Notes: generated by a model from the letters alone, not told the origin. A DNA stretch of 64,000 nucleotides from Incurvaria masculella (GCA_946894095.1 OX335654.1:15261687-15325686); one strand, 5' to 3'. Numbered from the stretch's first letter, positions 46,311-58,216 are shown. Numbers and translations: made by a program.

Positions 46311-46689
46311 CGCATGCTACTTCTCCTTTAGTGGTAAGAACAGTTAGGAATACCGACTTTAACGTAGTAAGAGTTCCACCACCACCTGATCTTCTGTTCC
46401 GACTGTATAACACGTCATCGCTCCTCGATTACGGGCACCCATTAGTCGCGGCAGCCGCTGCGTGCGATGCAACCGCAAAAGCAAATAACGCTAAACACCG
46501 TGCTTAGCCGTCCTAGTTGCCAACCCAGCATTAGGCCTTAATACAGTTGAGGATCTGAATGGGATTGGGTTTTAAATGGAATCGTTGCGTTTTCTAAATT
46601 GGCGCTTTTTGTAGCACGAGACAGCGTTTGATGCAGGCGGGTGGCTGATTGGATTGTGTACTTACCGAGTTGTGGGGTGTTCCAAACTT
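46311..46689. other. Unassigned DNA
   Basis: No recognised element or coding frame; moderately GC-rich at 46420-46540. Confidence 0.35.
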
Positions 46690-46800
46690 GATAAAGCCAT
46701 GGCAACCATTTTTTATGGAATTAGAGGCGAGCAACTAATACTACACCTACTGACGTGATAGCACAATATGCCATGTTCCCGAAGGAATTGGGTTCAATGA
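46690..46800 (-). repeat. Decayed SINE 3' end, reverse
   Basis: ACTAATACTACACCTACTGA, ATAGCACAATATGCCATG and TTCCCGAAGGAATTGGG follow the reverse SINE end. Confidence 0.45.
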
Positions 46801-46989
46801 ATGTGATAACTTTTTAACAGATTCCAGTAATATTTAAGTCGAGAAGTCAGACATCATTTAATAGTTAGCACTTCGAAGTTGCATAACGCTTTGATGTCAT
46901 TCTTGTTTTACCAGCGGAACAGGCAGGGAATGAACGAATTTACTCTCAACGTTCCTTGAATAAGAATTAAATGATCCTGTAGAACCTTT

Positions 46990-47170
46990 ATCTGCAGACT
47001 CGGTAAACTGTGAAATGCACTGTCTGCAGAAGTATTTCCCCAATATTTGGGGTTCTTTAAATATCGTTTATGGTTTAAGCATGGGTTTTGCGACCCCCGA
47101 AATATGAAAGCCCATGGGTGTCCGGCTCCTCAGGCGATAGCCAAGCTTACGCTATATGTCCCATTTTGAA
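46990..47170 (+). pseudogene. LINE C-terminal fragment (NALSAEVFP motif)
   Basis: From about 46997 the frame reads RLGKL, stop (TGA where related copies have Trp), NALSAEVFPQYLGFFKYRL, WFKHGFCDPRNMKAHGC and so on to about 47165. The stop fits a W-to-TGA change in the WN-x-LPAE motif. The final part aligns with 14413-14508. A dead, truncated LINE end. Confidence 0.55.
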
Positions 47171-47691
47171 TAATTATACAATTAACAAAAACGTAAGATA
47201 CAAAATAGCCCCACAGAAAATTTAAAACAATCAAAAAGACCAAAGTCAACGAACAAATCGAAAATCAGCCTTTCTACTATTATTTCTACTGCAACAAACC
47301 CTCGACAAAGAAGACTCTAATAAATATACAACTTCCTGTACAATATGAGTTAAATAGTACCGGTCTAAGACGTAGCTTTGCGGTACCGTTCCATTGAAGT
47401 CGGTGTTAACATTAATTTTAGTGTAAGACTCTTCATTAATATCGTTAACACATCATGTTTCCCGTGTGAAAGACTATTTTGAACTGCAGTAGACACTATT
47501 GTAACCATAGCGCATACAACAAGTTCTATTGGAACAAAATTAGCGAATTCTTATTGACACCTGGATTCTAATTGATAGTTGCTTTCGAAAATATTGTCGT
47601 CGCATGACTTTATACAGCTAGGTCAAAGACAAATATGTATATGATTATGTTTGCTACCTAATTGAATCCATGGAACGTATTTTTTCAGACA

Positions 47692-47810
47692 GCAAGGAGC
47701 GAGGTTTCTTGCCAGTTCTTCTTCGCGGTGATTGTGGAACTGACGAATGATAAAATATGACAATTCTGAGTGCAGTGCACTATCTATGGATAATGAATAG
47801 ACAATAGAAC
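47692..47810 (+). repeat. 3' end of the (ACAAT) retroposon or its LINE partner
   Basis: GAGGTTTCTTGCCAGTTCTT, GAACTGACGAATGATAAAAT, GAGTGCAGTGCACTATCTAT match the last 110 bp of 2883-3567. The upstream part is absent and the tail is A-rich. Confidence 0.65.
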
Positions 47811-49638
47811 AACAAAAAAAAATTTTTTTCCCGCTTTTTTAAAGTAATTGCTACTATTCAAACAACAAAATAATTATTATAATTCACCTAAAAACGATTT
47901 ATCCTTGTAAGTATAAAATTCTAATTATTAATATCTTACTAAATTACCTAGTACATATTTTTTTGGCTTTTTTTTAATGTTTTGTATTAACTATACATAC
48001 ATCTTGTGTGTTATACGTATTATCAAGGAAATATGTGAAAATATATATGTTTGATCTTAATTAATAATAATGAAATTGTATCACGGCCTTTTTTTCCCTG
48101 CTTCAGTATTATTATTTTTACCAGAGAAACTCAGCCTTTAGAGCATACATGCAGTTTTTTGCTACAGAACTAAATTACACGGTGCATTTAGATGACGTGT
48201 TTGGTTCAAGGGCAAAAACCAATCACCTGCCCGGATCCAGTAGCACTCGTGAGGATTATAATTCCATGTGATTAGTCGACTTTTTTACGAAATTTAGTCT
48301 CGCAACGCTTCTGTTCCGATGATTGAAATAATTATTGACTTTGATTCAATAACCATCGACCCACAATCGGCTCACCCAAATTGTTTTGATTAGTGAAATA
48401 GTTAATTTTATTTCCCAATTCAAATAAAGGTCATATTTACAACATAAAATACTTCATCACACTGTAAGTTATGTTTTGGAAATTCAAAACTCTTGCATTA
48501 AAATCGCACAATCGAGAACTGCGTCGTCGCTTTGTTTCAAATCCAATCAAACCAAAATATATCATTATTTTTAACCAGATATTTGACATTTTATCACTAA
48601 AAGGATTATTCCTTACATATTATTTAATTTAGAATACAAAGAATATTAAAATATTTCTTAAAATCGCCGAACTTACAAAAATGCGTCTGATTTTTTTATG
48701 ATATCAATCGAAAGAGTCAATAAAAACCATCGAATATTTCCTAGACATGTTGCTTCTAAGATTTTCGGACAACCATTAATCTATAGCATTATACTTATTT
48801 TAAAATTAAAATAATTTTTATCTAACTTCTATTTTATAAGAAAAATATTTAGTGTATTTTCCCACCAAGTGGCGTCCAATATTTCACCATTTAAAATAGG
48901 CTAAATATTGTATACGATATTGTATTTTGAATAAAAAACATTTGTAAATTGTAAAATTCAACCGGTTGAATTATTGATAAAAAAACGCAAAAGAGCAGTC
49001 GATTGATTCAGACGTCTATTCAAAGCTATCCTAAATTTACATATATCCAAAATTGTCGTAGAAAAAAAATTCAATTTCAAATGTGAACACAAGCCTTCCG
49101 CCACCCAGTATTACATATTTGAAACACTACAAACAAAAATTATCATTTATGTCAGACCCTAATATCGCTGTTTTCCGAAAACAATCGTCATTAATTCCAC
49201 AAGCGTCTTGTTAAGCATCCATTATTATTAGTAGCGTTTTGTCCCGCTCTGTCCGCCGAGCCTGGGTGGCCGACACTATGTACGTTCGAACTACGGATAT
49301 ACCGTGTATTGGTTGGTTTAGTGCCAGCTCGGCTCCACTGGCGTGAACTTCGTATTTTTTTTAGTTAATGATCGATTAGAGTTGGTTTTGGACGTGATTT
49401 TTTTTTCGTATTCAAAAAGTTTCTAATATAATCAAATACTCGTCTTGATAAACTCCCAAAAAAGTTCTTATATAACAGATTTATCTGGAAAAAGCTGGAA
49501 CAAACACGAGTTTCTATTCTTTAAATACGATATTTATGAAATCGGAATCAAAAGTCTTGTACTTTAAATTAAGAAATCGTTGTTAAATCCTAAGTTATAA
49601 TGGAAAACTCAAAGTTTTCCACGGACCAAGCAAGTTTT
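47811..49638. other. Repeat-poor AT-rich DNA
   Basis: No recognised element or coding frame. GC rises briefly near 49235-49345. It may be intronic or regulatory; nothing specific is supported. Confidence 0.45.
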
Positions 49639-49792
49639 GCAGGCCTATTCCTGGAGTTCCTTAATCAGGAATCCTGAGTCTAGAAATGTTATAGCGGTTT
49701 TCACAGCGATTTTCATGACGAAAAGATTGCCGACGGGTTTCTAGACTCAATTATTCTGTTTCCTGATCACAGAATTCCAGGAATAGGCCCGC
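49639..49792. mobile_element. Short foldback element
   Basis: The left arm GCAGGCCTATTCCTGGAG...CAGGAATCCTGAGTCTAGAA (49639-49686) is an imperfect inverse of 49738-49792 (TTCTAGACTCAATTATTCTG...AATTCCAGGAATAGGCCCGC). A third arm lies at 36841-36894, showing the sequence is dispersed. Confidence 0.6.
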
Positions 49793-51480
49793 TGATTTAG
49801 AACATAATCAGTTTAGTTCTTAGACGACTTTGATCGCATTACCTTGGAAACTGAGATAGATAAAATATTTCTAAGGTATCTTAAATTGTACATGCATATA
49901 ATATATTAACAACCATATCTGCAAAAATTGACTAGTATTATTAATTTATTTGTACATTAGGATAGGCGGCTATAGATAACTATGTAAAAAAAGGAATAGG
50001 TAAATAAAGGCTTTTTTTATTTATTATCCTAAATTAATAAATAACGCAACATTTGTGAAAAATTTGCGTTATTTATGGGTGAAAAAGTAAGTGATAACTT
50101 TCAGATTTATACATTCTGTAGTATCTCTGTGGGACTCACATGGTTTACGATCGAGAGCGCGTTAATTTCGTTTAGGTGAGAATTGGGCCAGAGATGTTCT
50201 TTAAAATAGGCGTGGGTGGGGTTGGTATGTTAGATCAATAAAATATACATGTTTTTTAAAAGCACAATGATTATTTTTTAAACGCTAAATGGAGTTTTAA
50301 TGGAGCATGCAGTATACGTACTATCTGACCAATGACATGATCGATCTTTCAAAATGCGCTTAAACTAGTTTTCCTTACCAAAATATCAATGAATTCGACC
50401 AATGTAATTAAAGTTATACCAATACATATTAACTTTGGGAATATATAAAAAAGTTCCCCTGCAAATTTGTATGATTAAATAAATTTCGTATGGGTGTATA
50501 TTGTTTATCCTTATTATAGTATTCTTATTTAAGTAATTATTTAACTATTAGTTAACATATTACATGAAGTTAATGGTTTTTTTTACATCAGCAAATATTA
50601 ATATGTTTTATTAACAAAATGCTACATGATCCTTTGTGTATTTCGCTATTACCTCTTAATATTATCTCAAAGTTTGGTAATTAGAGAAAGGCCTTGGGAA
50701 TAAATCTCGCATTTTGTAACCATTTTTAAGGTAACCTATATTATTATTAATTTTTATCATTATTATCTTTCACTACTGATATACTTTTGTTATAACTGTT
50801 CTCTCACTCAGTCCCACATAAACCATATATCCAACAAATTATCAGAAACTAACAAAAACATCATTACAAAACTCAGATAAACCAGTTTCCAACCGCACCA
50901 TTTAACCCTTCCATGCACACAAAGGAAGTATATTTGCCAGTAACAATAGGCCTCAGGCTATGTCTCAATATAGTTTGTATTTATCTCGGATAATGTGTCA
51001 TCACACGCCCCTTTTGTTGACAATTATGACAAATTTACGACCTATTTGAACGGACACAACACGCAGCGGGGTAGCCCTCAACAATGCGGGATGGAAAGAC
51101 AATACAGCATTTTGAGAATTCCACCGGAACAGATTTTTTTATATTCACTCTTCTGAATTATGGCTGGGTGTATTAGTATTCAGAATCAAATGATAATATT
51201 ACTAAACTAAAATACTTACAATTGTAATCATTTTCCATTAATAAAAAATAATTACACACGCCCATTTCTCCATGGGTGCTATATTATTTCACAAGCGTTC
51301 AGTATGAAAGAATTAACCAAAGAATCGAAGTTACTACGATAATTGCAAGTTTTTTTTTTTACATATATTAAAATGTCGTTAAAATATATTAATTGATGTC
51401 CTAGGTCCAACGGTTTCATAAAAAAATGGAATGTTTTGATATTAAAGTTTTGTTTTCAATGTAAATTTCAAAGGATAGTT
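49793..51480. other. Repeat-poor AT-rich DNA
   Basis: A retroposon-like end (GGAATAGGTAAATAAAGGC and a T-run) lies near 49993-50020. No gene recognised. Confidence 0.45.
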
Positions 51481-51560
51481 TAGATCAGAATCAGAATCAG
51501 AAATCTATTTGTGGTGCAAATATACAGAGGTCTACATAATTACACAGCACATATGTACCT
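51481..51560 (-). repeat. Retroposon 3' end with (GATTCT)n tail
   Basis: Plus strand: AGATCAGAATCAGAATCAGA then AATCTATTTGTGGTGC. In reverse this is a LINE-like 3' end with a GATTCT tail. The 5' limit is not visible. Confidence 0.4.
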
Positions 51561-53297
51561 ATTTGACGTTAAACGGATATAAGTTTACTTGAAAAGGTAA
51601 ACTCATACTTATGTTGAATTTTTAAATATCATGAATATTTTCAAGACACATGTATTAGCGACCATATATAAATTATTTCGAATACCTTTTTAATTTAAAA
51701 TTTTAATTTAATCTATTACAAGTAAAATGAAATAAAATTTGCCAGGGAAATTTTCTTCAAAATATTCAAGATTTCGGTTGAATAAATAATAGTGTTAAAT
51801 TTTCAACACAATATTTTTGGAATATCTTGATTGGAGATATATATATAAAACTTTACGATAATACTTTACACTAACATAACCTAATAATGTTCGAGAATCT
51901 ATAAAAAATAATTTTGGTTCGAACGGTTTTACTTAGTGTGCACAAAAGTTTTTTTGTCCAAGCTACTGCCTAAATAAAACAAAAAATATCTTTGCTGCAA
52001 ACATATTTATCATTTAATATCAAAACCGAGTTATCCAAAGCACCGTGACGTGCTGGAAAATTATTATTTAGCCGACTACATCACAGCAAGGTATGATTAA
52101 CCGCAAACTTGTTAAACAAATAGATTACTGAGGGGAAACATTTCTCTTCTTGGGTTGATTTTAAATGTTTTACGTTACTTGCATTTATAATTCAATGTAA
52201 ACGTATTTGAAGTGTGTAGAAATACTCTGGTATGTTCACACTCATGTAAGCGCGAACATAAACCATAAGTATAAAATGTTTACCACCCTTTAACTTTTTT
52301 TTCTGTTACTGTTATTTTATGACGATAACGTGATGATCAATTTCCATGCAATGGCTTATTGCTGTTTCATCAATAAAATTAAGAATTATTTTTCTGAAAT
52401 ATTTCACATTGAATAAATCGCATAAGATCCGTCTTAACTTAACTTTTAATGTATGATAAACGCCTTTTTTATTATTATGTACATAATAAAAACCTACAGA
52501 CGTAGCTCTCACCTGATTTATTGAATGTGCAAAATATAAGAAAAATACCTATTTCATAATTTGATTGAGGAAACACGAGGCAAGAGCCATTGATCACCTC
52601 ATTATCCTCTTAAGTGATTAACCAATCTGTTTTTTTCCGAACAAATACCCTTTGACCTTTAATAAAGTAACCAAATCAGTCAACCATTCCAAGCACGCGC
52701 CGCCGCCGAAGAGATAACCCACCACCAACAGTGCCGCCATCCCACCGGCATCCCACAATCCCATTACAATCAGCTATTTTTAGCAGCCACACGTCTGATG
52801 TCAATCAAGTTTCGGACATGCCCGGCTATTGATACATTTAATAGACACGTTACAAATAATAATCGAAGCCGCGTCCGCGTTCGGACGAATCGATTTCTTA
52901 TCGTTTTCATTCTTGACCTTCCATTCCTAGCGCCAGACACCTTGTGATCTACTGCGCCAGTGGTTTTTCCGAATACACCTACGTAATTATGTTCTAGTAA
53001 GATATAATTAAACTAATGTAAGCTCGAATTCAACAACTCCTTTTTTTTTCATTAATCGTAACAGGTGATTTTTGGAGAGCATTCGGTTCCGTGTTTCAAG
53101 GCGGACTAGAAACTTATTACGCGGTTTTTAACATCAACGGAATTAGCCTTGCTGCCGAAATTCATCTGTGAAAAACTGTTTTTGATCTTCATTTTCTAAC
53201 AAACAAAAGATAAACTGGCATCATATCTTTCTTTTGTTTTGTTGACCACTAGAATTTCCCAATGAGTAAACACCGAGAATAATTGTTTAGAAGATTT
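51561..53297. other. Repeat-poor DNA; GC-richer block with a MEF2-like site
   Basis: AT-rich except 52690-52980. That block contains CTATTTTTAG (52774-52783), a perfect MEF2 consensus, and CCG-rich runs. It could be a conserved non-coding element. No coding frame; the minus frame at 52312-52512 is uncalled. Confidence 0.35.
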
Positions 53298-53510
53298 TTT
53301 ATGTAACTGGATATTTGTGACTAATACAACATCTACCGTCGTGATATTTTTCCAACCACTACTAGTTCCAACATTCTATGTGGGAAACAGAATCCATGCT
53401 AGGACCGTTCATATATTGCTACAGTACTATATTGTACTGAATGACCACATGGACGATTTGTTATTTCAGATCTGACCATCGTTCATTCAATGCTATGTTG
53501 CCGGGTGGGT
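53298..53510 (-). repeat. SINE body fragment, reverse
   Basis: TTATGTAACTGGATATTTGT, TTCCAACATTCTATGTGGG, CATATATTGCTACAG, TGACCATCGTTCATTCAATG, GGGTGGGTTGG follow the reverse SINE order, strongly diverged, with no head. Confidence 0.6.
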
Positions 53511-53989
53511 TGGACAAACGACATGCACGGGATGTAATAAATTGGGCCCAAATGTTGAAGCACTACCGCTCCTCTACTTCTCCTCCAATTACTCCAATTA
53601 CTAAACTCCTATATTTTAATCCGTACCTTCTGTAAATCGCTCCAGGATATTGCAGAATAATAAGAAGCATAAATATTTGTTTTATATGAACTAATACAAA
53701 AGGCCTTTGCCCAGCTGTGGGATGATGTGTAACAAAAATGATCCAATTTTTTTATTAACATAACAATAATTATTTATGTATATAAGGTTATATTCGGCTT
53801 GAAATAAATAAATAAATAATACACCAACCAAGTTAAGTAACTTGCGTTGAGTTAAGTAAGCTGCGGCAGTTAAAAAAACATCGAAATCTTTGCATATTAC
53901 AACATACATTTATGGCGATTTGAGTTAGACGTTAAATAATTTTTATCACAGATTTGAGAACAGACCTATTCCCAATTTTGTGGTTGTTA
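53511..53989. other. Unassigned DNA
   Basis: Frames at 53441-53635 (+) and 53691-53909 (-) show no known motif; the first begins in the SINE. Confidence 0.35.
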
Positions 53990-54125
53990 CATTTTATTTT
54001 AAGCGTGATTTATAGCTTACGCCAGTCTGTCACCTGACGCTTATTCTTCAATAATGAGCGAAAGCTATGCCGGCCGGCCAGGTGCTCAATCACATAACGT
54101 TTGAAGGACCCCAGGTTGAACCACA
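53990..54125 (-). pseudogene. LINE C-terminal fragment (FNLGSFKRYV motif)
   Basis: The minus strand from about 54125 reads MWFNLGSFKRYVIEHLAGR, then HSFRSLLKNKRQVTDWRKL and stop. It corresponds to the YNLG-x-FK part of the LINE C-termini at 22062 and 46990. Truncated on both sides. Confidence 0.5.
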
Positions 54126-54184
54126 TAATTTTCCTGAAAATCGTACCTACTCACAAATCGTGCTGTCTGACAAATGTTGAATAA

Positions 54185-54335
54185 ATAAATGCCATACATA
54201 CATACCCTCACGCTGCTATCCAGGAGGGGTAGGCAGAGATGATCATGCACCATACGGTACGATCACAGCACACCTCTATCGCAGACATACATCTTTTCAT
54301 ACATACTCTACGATTACGGGTGCTACGTACCAGAC
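54185..54335. repeat. Dispersed repeat with AGGGGTAGGCAGAG
   Basis: CATACCCTCACGCTGC, AGGAGGGGTAGGCAGAG and GGTACGATCACAGCACACC. AGGGGTAGGCAGAG is a phrase I know from lepidopteran repeats; the second half matches 3845-3960. Confidence 0.5.
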
Positions 54336-55049
54336 CTTTACGTCTTAATGTCGTAATTTAATGACGTCCTTAGTAAATGACTTTTACAAGTGTATAACCA
54401 GGTTTTGTTTAAGTGATATAACCCCATAGCCGCCTCTAACATCCAGTAGGTCTACGCCGCTCGTGGATTAAGTCGGCTGTCAATATTTAGATGGCCGATG
54501 ATGTATGGATCTCGGCGCATGCGTGAGACAGACTTCGCGCGCTGCGTAGTCACACGGCCCGCCGCATTATGGGCGTATTGTGCCCACGTCACAGGGGATG
54601 GCGCGTCTGTTCTAGAACAACTCGTGATAAATAGGTTCTGGACGCGACCGTATTCCAGGGGTTAAGGGTTATCTTTGAGAGGATAAAGGAAGATTAGGGA
54701 TCAACTTATGAAGTTTTCTTCACTACAACTTAACTGTTCTTTGATAATTATCAAAATCGTTCTTGATTGTGATTGCATTTAACAAAATATCATAAATTTT
54801 GTTAAATCAAAGTTTAGAACTTTGATGTAATCCTTTATGACTATAAACCTAAATTTTGTAAAACTTTTTATGTGCAATAAGCCCGGTTCTGCTCGGGTCA
54901 ATGTCATTTCGAACTGATGTCGGAACATTTTATGTTATATTAGTTCCCTATACAAACATTCATACTCTTTTTTACCCTTTTTGAGTTTAATTTTCGCTAC
55001 AAATCGTAGGAAACATCGTTCATGATACGAATTTTACGTAAAATTCCTT
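54336..55049. other. Unassigned; CpG-rich patch at 54505-54650
   Basis: GCGCATGCGT (54515-54524) and TTCTAGAA (54612-54619, heat-shock-element-like) lie in a CpG-rich patch. It may be promoter-like; no coding frame. Confidence 0.3.
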
Positions 55050-55250
55050 ACTTACTAAACAAGTGGTAGAGTTAAAGCCCGCCCGCCCGTAGCATTGAGG
55101 TTGCACCAGCATGTAAAATTGTTAACTTATATTTTCCATCCAGATCAATTTGGCTGTGCTCATAAAAGTACTTAGCTCCTTCAAGAATGCATTGTTTTTG
55201 GTTAATTTCATGCCATTGGGTATTCTTTCAAGTCCAGTTCTATAAACAAA
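55050..55250 (+). repeat. Decayed SINE body and 3' end
   Basis: CTTACTTACTAAACAAGTGG, TAGAGTTAAAGCCCGCCCG, TTCCATCCAGATCAATTTGG, CTGTGCTCATAAAAG, TTCAAGTCCAGTTCTATAAA in order. Confidence 0.6.
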
Positions 55251-55968
55251 TATTTTAATTTGATGTATGATTTTTCCGAATGTATTTTACCTAGCTGTGG
55301 ACCTGTAAATGCACTTTCAAGTTGCAATAAAATCTGCCTTAAATCATCACCTTATATTCTAATCGATACAACTCTTGCCCTGTCTATTACTAGATGGCGC
55401 GGTTTCTTGCACTTAAGTATTTTAACTGTAGTAATCGAGATATCTACCTAATTGCTGCTTTGGACAAATTTCCAGGTGTTTTTTTCTGATTTCTGATAAC
55501 AATGCTTCAATGTATATAATTTTGCATAAACTCAAATTATCTAAAACGGTAATATCGTAGCAATTAAAGATATATAAAAATATTAACCCTCAAGAACGTC
55601 CAGATGCCATGGGGTTTCTCAATAACCGTCTACTAAATCTACCATCGAAACCTTAGAAGCAGTTAAGGCATTCTCACACGCGCCCTCGTGCCAGGAAGTC
55701 GCACCGCGCACGCAATCTGTCTTCTCTGGCTAGTCTAATGAAGGAAACACTCGCGGCCGATACGTTAATGAGTCGCGAAATTAATATCGCATTAAAGTTT
55801 CACGTTACGTTTGCTATATGTATGTGAGCTGCTTATTACTTTATGTATGTCAACATCAATGTTCTGTTAATTCAGAATGTATAAGTCGGCGAGGTGTTCT
55901 TGAGCCACTCGATTGTAAGCTAGTTGGTTGATTAAAAGCTTACATTGAAGTAAAATATACGAATGTTA
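55251..55968. other. Unassigned DNA with a short repeat at 55388-55452
   Basis: The repeat matches 45288-45360. The frame at 55260-55451 overlaps it and is not called. CpG-rich at 55675-55770. Confidence 0.4.
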
Positions 55969-56053
55969 TACAGGGTGTTAACGGAGGTATGGTCCAAACG
56001 TTATCCACGTGTTCCCTGGCATATTTGGAGCATACCTCCGTTAAAACCCTGTA
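55969..56053. mobile_element. 85-bp MITE-like hairpin
   Basis: TACAGGGTGTTAACGGAGGT (from 55969) and its inverse ACCTCCGTTAAAACCCTGTA (ending 56053) are terminal inverted repeats around about 45 bp. TACAGGGTG-type ends are common in small insect DNA transposons. No coding capacity. Confidence 0.7.
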
Positions 56054-56229
56054 TGTATGTAGAATTTTCTGTATGTAAGTATTTAGGTAGGTTTTTTATT
56101 GTTTAATCTTAGGTAAGTAAATAATAGTTGAACAACTGTGCATGCAGTGTGAACAATTGTTTTATAATGCTACTTAGTAAATGTTTATATGATGTTAATT
56201 ATTGTTTTTGTATGGTAAGCCTGGTTTTC

Positions 56230-56364
56230 ACCAAGTGCTGATTTATTTTAATCGACACTTAAAGGGCCTTTATTACTGAAGTGCTGATTATCATGTATTG
56301 GTATAGATTGCGAGATAGTAAGAAAGGCCCTTTAATGTGAGGATTAAGCTAATCAGTACTTGGT
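56230..56364. repeat. 48-bp inverted repeat (long hairpin)
   Basis: The left arm at 56230-56277 (ACCAAGTGCTGATTTATTTT to AAAGGGCCTTTATTACT) pairs with 56317-56364 with few mismatches, around a 39-nt loop. It could be a foldback MITE or a transcribed hairpin. Confidence 0.75.
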
Positions 56365-56535
56365 GGTAGAGATCCTAGATGTTCTATTTTGTGTGCCAGA
56401 TAAATAAATACATCTTTGCAGTCATCGTCCGCAACGCAGGTAAAGCGGTACATCAATGCGTGTATAATCTTAAACAATGTGATGGTAAGACGTATTGATT
56501 ACTGTAGGTGAATTCAAAATTATGGGTATTATAGA

Positions 56536-56606
56536 GCGGGTATCGGAATTGGTAAACGCACTGCCCGCGAAAGGTATGCTTGCTAGTTCAAGTCTAGCCT
56601 TGTAGT
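56536..56606 (+). other. tRNA-like sequence, probably not functional
   Basis: GGAATTGGTAAACGC resembles the D-arm of leucine-type tRNAs, and GCTAG-TTCAAGT-CTAGC (56582-56598) is a perfect T-arm with B-box. The 5' GCGGGTA has no 3' acceptor partner, the anticodon stem is poor, and the base before the anticodon is not T. Probably a tRNA pseudogene or decayed SINE head. Confidence 0.35.
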
Positions 56607-57189
56607 ATGTTCATATAGCAGTTCTTTGTGCAGCTTTCTTTCTTTGATGAATAGTTCCTTGCTTCACGGACGATTTTGCATAAATATCACATTCGCTTGC
56701 ATTTCATTGAATAACTTAAGTAGTGGCTAATTGATCGAAAGATACGTTTTCTTCGTTTTTTTCGTCACATTATTTGACTTTCCTAAGATTGCTCGCCAAT
56801 ACTTCTAACGCTCTTTGAAATTTTGATGTTCAAGTAGGCTTGACACAAACGCAATCCGCTAGTTAGTATAATATTAAATTCTCGCATTTTCTTACGGCGT
56901 TTCGACACATTCCTTGGACGTTATTGTGAAATTAGCATATAGATAAACGCCATATATCTCTGCAGCTCGGAAGAACGGACAATGATGTAGGCAGGTCGCG
57001 AATGGAGGTGCATGCACACGATTCACTTAGGCAGTTGCCGAATGCCGAGTACTATTATATTTATATTTGTATATGAACTTACCTTAAACTGATATTTATC
57101 ATGAAAAGTTACGACATAAATTACGACATGTGACATAATTTGTTGATTCTCGTCAATTCATATTAATTTGGTATTTTTATCTGTGATTG
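56607..57189. other. Unassigned DNA
   Basis: No recognised element or gene. Confidence 0.35.
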
Positions 57190-57356
57190 TAAGCAGTGGC
57201 AAATACTTTTTTAAACTCAGACTAAGTGGACGTTGAAAAAAAAATCTAGCGGAGTTTCTTACCAGTTCTTCTTCGCTGTTATTGCTGAACTGGCTAATGA
57301 TAAAATCTGACAAATCCGAGTGATTTGTACTGTCTATGGATGATAAAAACAACAAA
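57190..57356 (+). repeat. 3' end of the (ACAAT) retroposon family
   Basis: CAGACTAAGTGGACGTTG, A-run, AGCGGAGTTTCTTACCAG, TTCTTCTTCGCTG, ACAAATCCGAGTGATTTG, CTGTCTATGGATGAT equal the end of 2883-3567. The minus frame at 57158-57424 is its shadow. Confidence 0.65.
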
Positions 57357-58216
57357 AACGCTAATATGTTAAACCCACAGAAGAGAAAAGGAAGGAGTAG
57401 CGGAATATTGTAGTACCTGTCCACTCCGCCGTATGGACAAATTATGCATGTAATCGTATAGGAATACGCGTCCCATGCTCATGTGCCAGACAACCCGAGA
57501 TGCGCTCGCCTAGTAAGTTCCCACCCTCACAAACCCTCTAATACATCTGCGACTATGTTTGCGTGTTGCATGTACGTTTAAGTTGGGTTAGAAGTTTAAC
57601 AAAATTGGAGCACACGTCCTGCTGTTTGATCTGAGAATAAACCGAAAATATTAAAAAAAAACCTACTTTATTCTAAAGCATCCAAACTCTTTCTCCAGTT
57701 TATTACAGAATAGTGTAAGTCAGATATTTTCTAAAATCGAGGTTACGCCACTCAGGGTGCGGTAGAGTTTTTCTTAGATAACCGTTCTCTACAGGTCGTT
57801 GTTCAGATTCCACTTAAAACTGCGGCTAGGGTCGGTACCATCGCATTTAGTGAAATATGTTCGAAGGGGCAGTGGGTTTCCCCGCAAATTAAATTCAAAT
57901 TTATTTATTTATGTTTTTTATAGCTAAAGTTTGTACACTTCAAAGGTTTCAATACTTGAATGAATCATTTACTATTCAAATGGAAATATATATAATAAGA
58001 AGGTAAGGTATAACATTCGGATGCGGGTGTTCGTAATTATTTATATCCTTCAGAACATCAATTTTCAATTAGCACTGCTCTCTAATCAAGTTATTTCGTA
58101 AAATTTCCGCGTGCTTTCCTCCAGGTACGCAATTCTACTGCATTTCTTCTACCTCTTCTTTCATACCCAAGATTCGCTTCTATACATAAATGTTGGCAGC
58201 AGTACATAGTTATGAA
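57357..58216. other. Unassigned DNA with a decayed SINE fragment at 57780-57875
   Basis: GTTCAGATTCCACTTAAAAC, GTCGGTACCATCGCATTTAG and GTTCGAAGGGGCAGTG are body pieces. The remainder is AT-rich and not recognised. Confidence 0.45.

Noticed and set aside
56536..56606. Functional tRNA gene
   Set aside because: The acceptor stem does not pair, the anticodon stem is weak and position 33 is not T.
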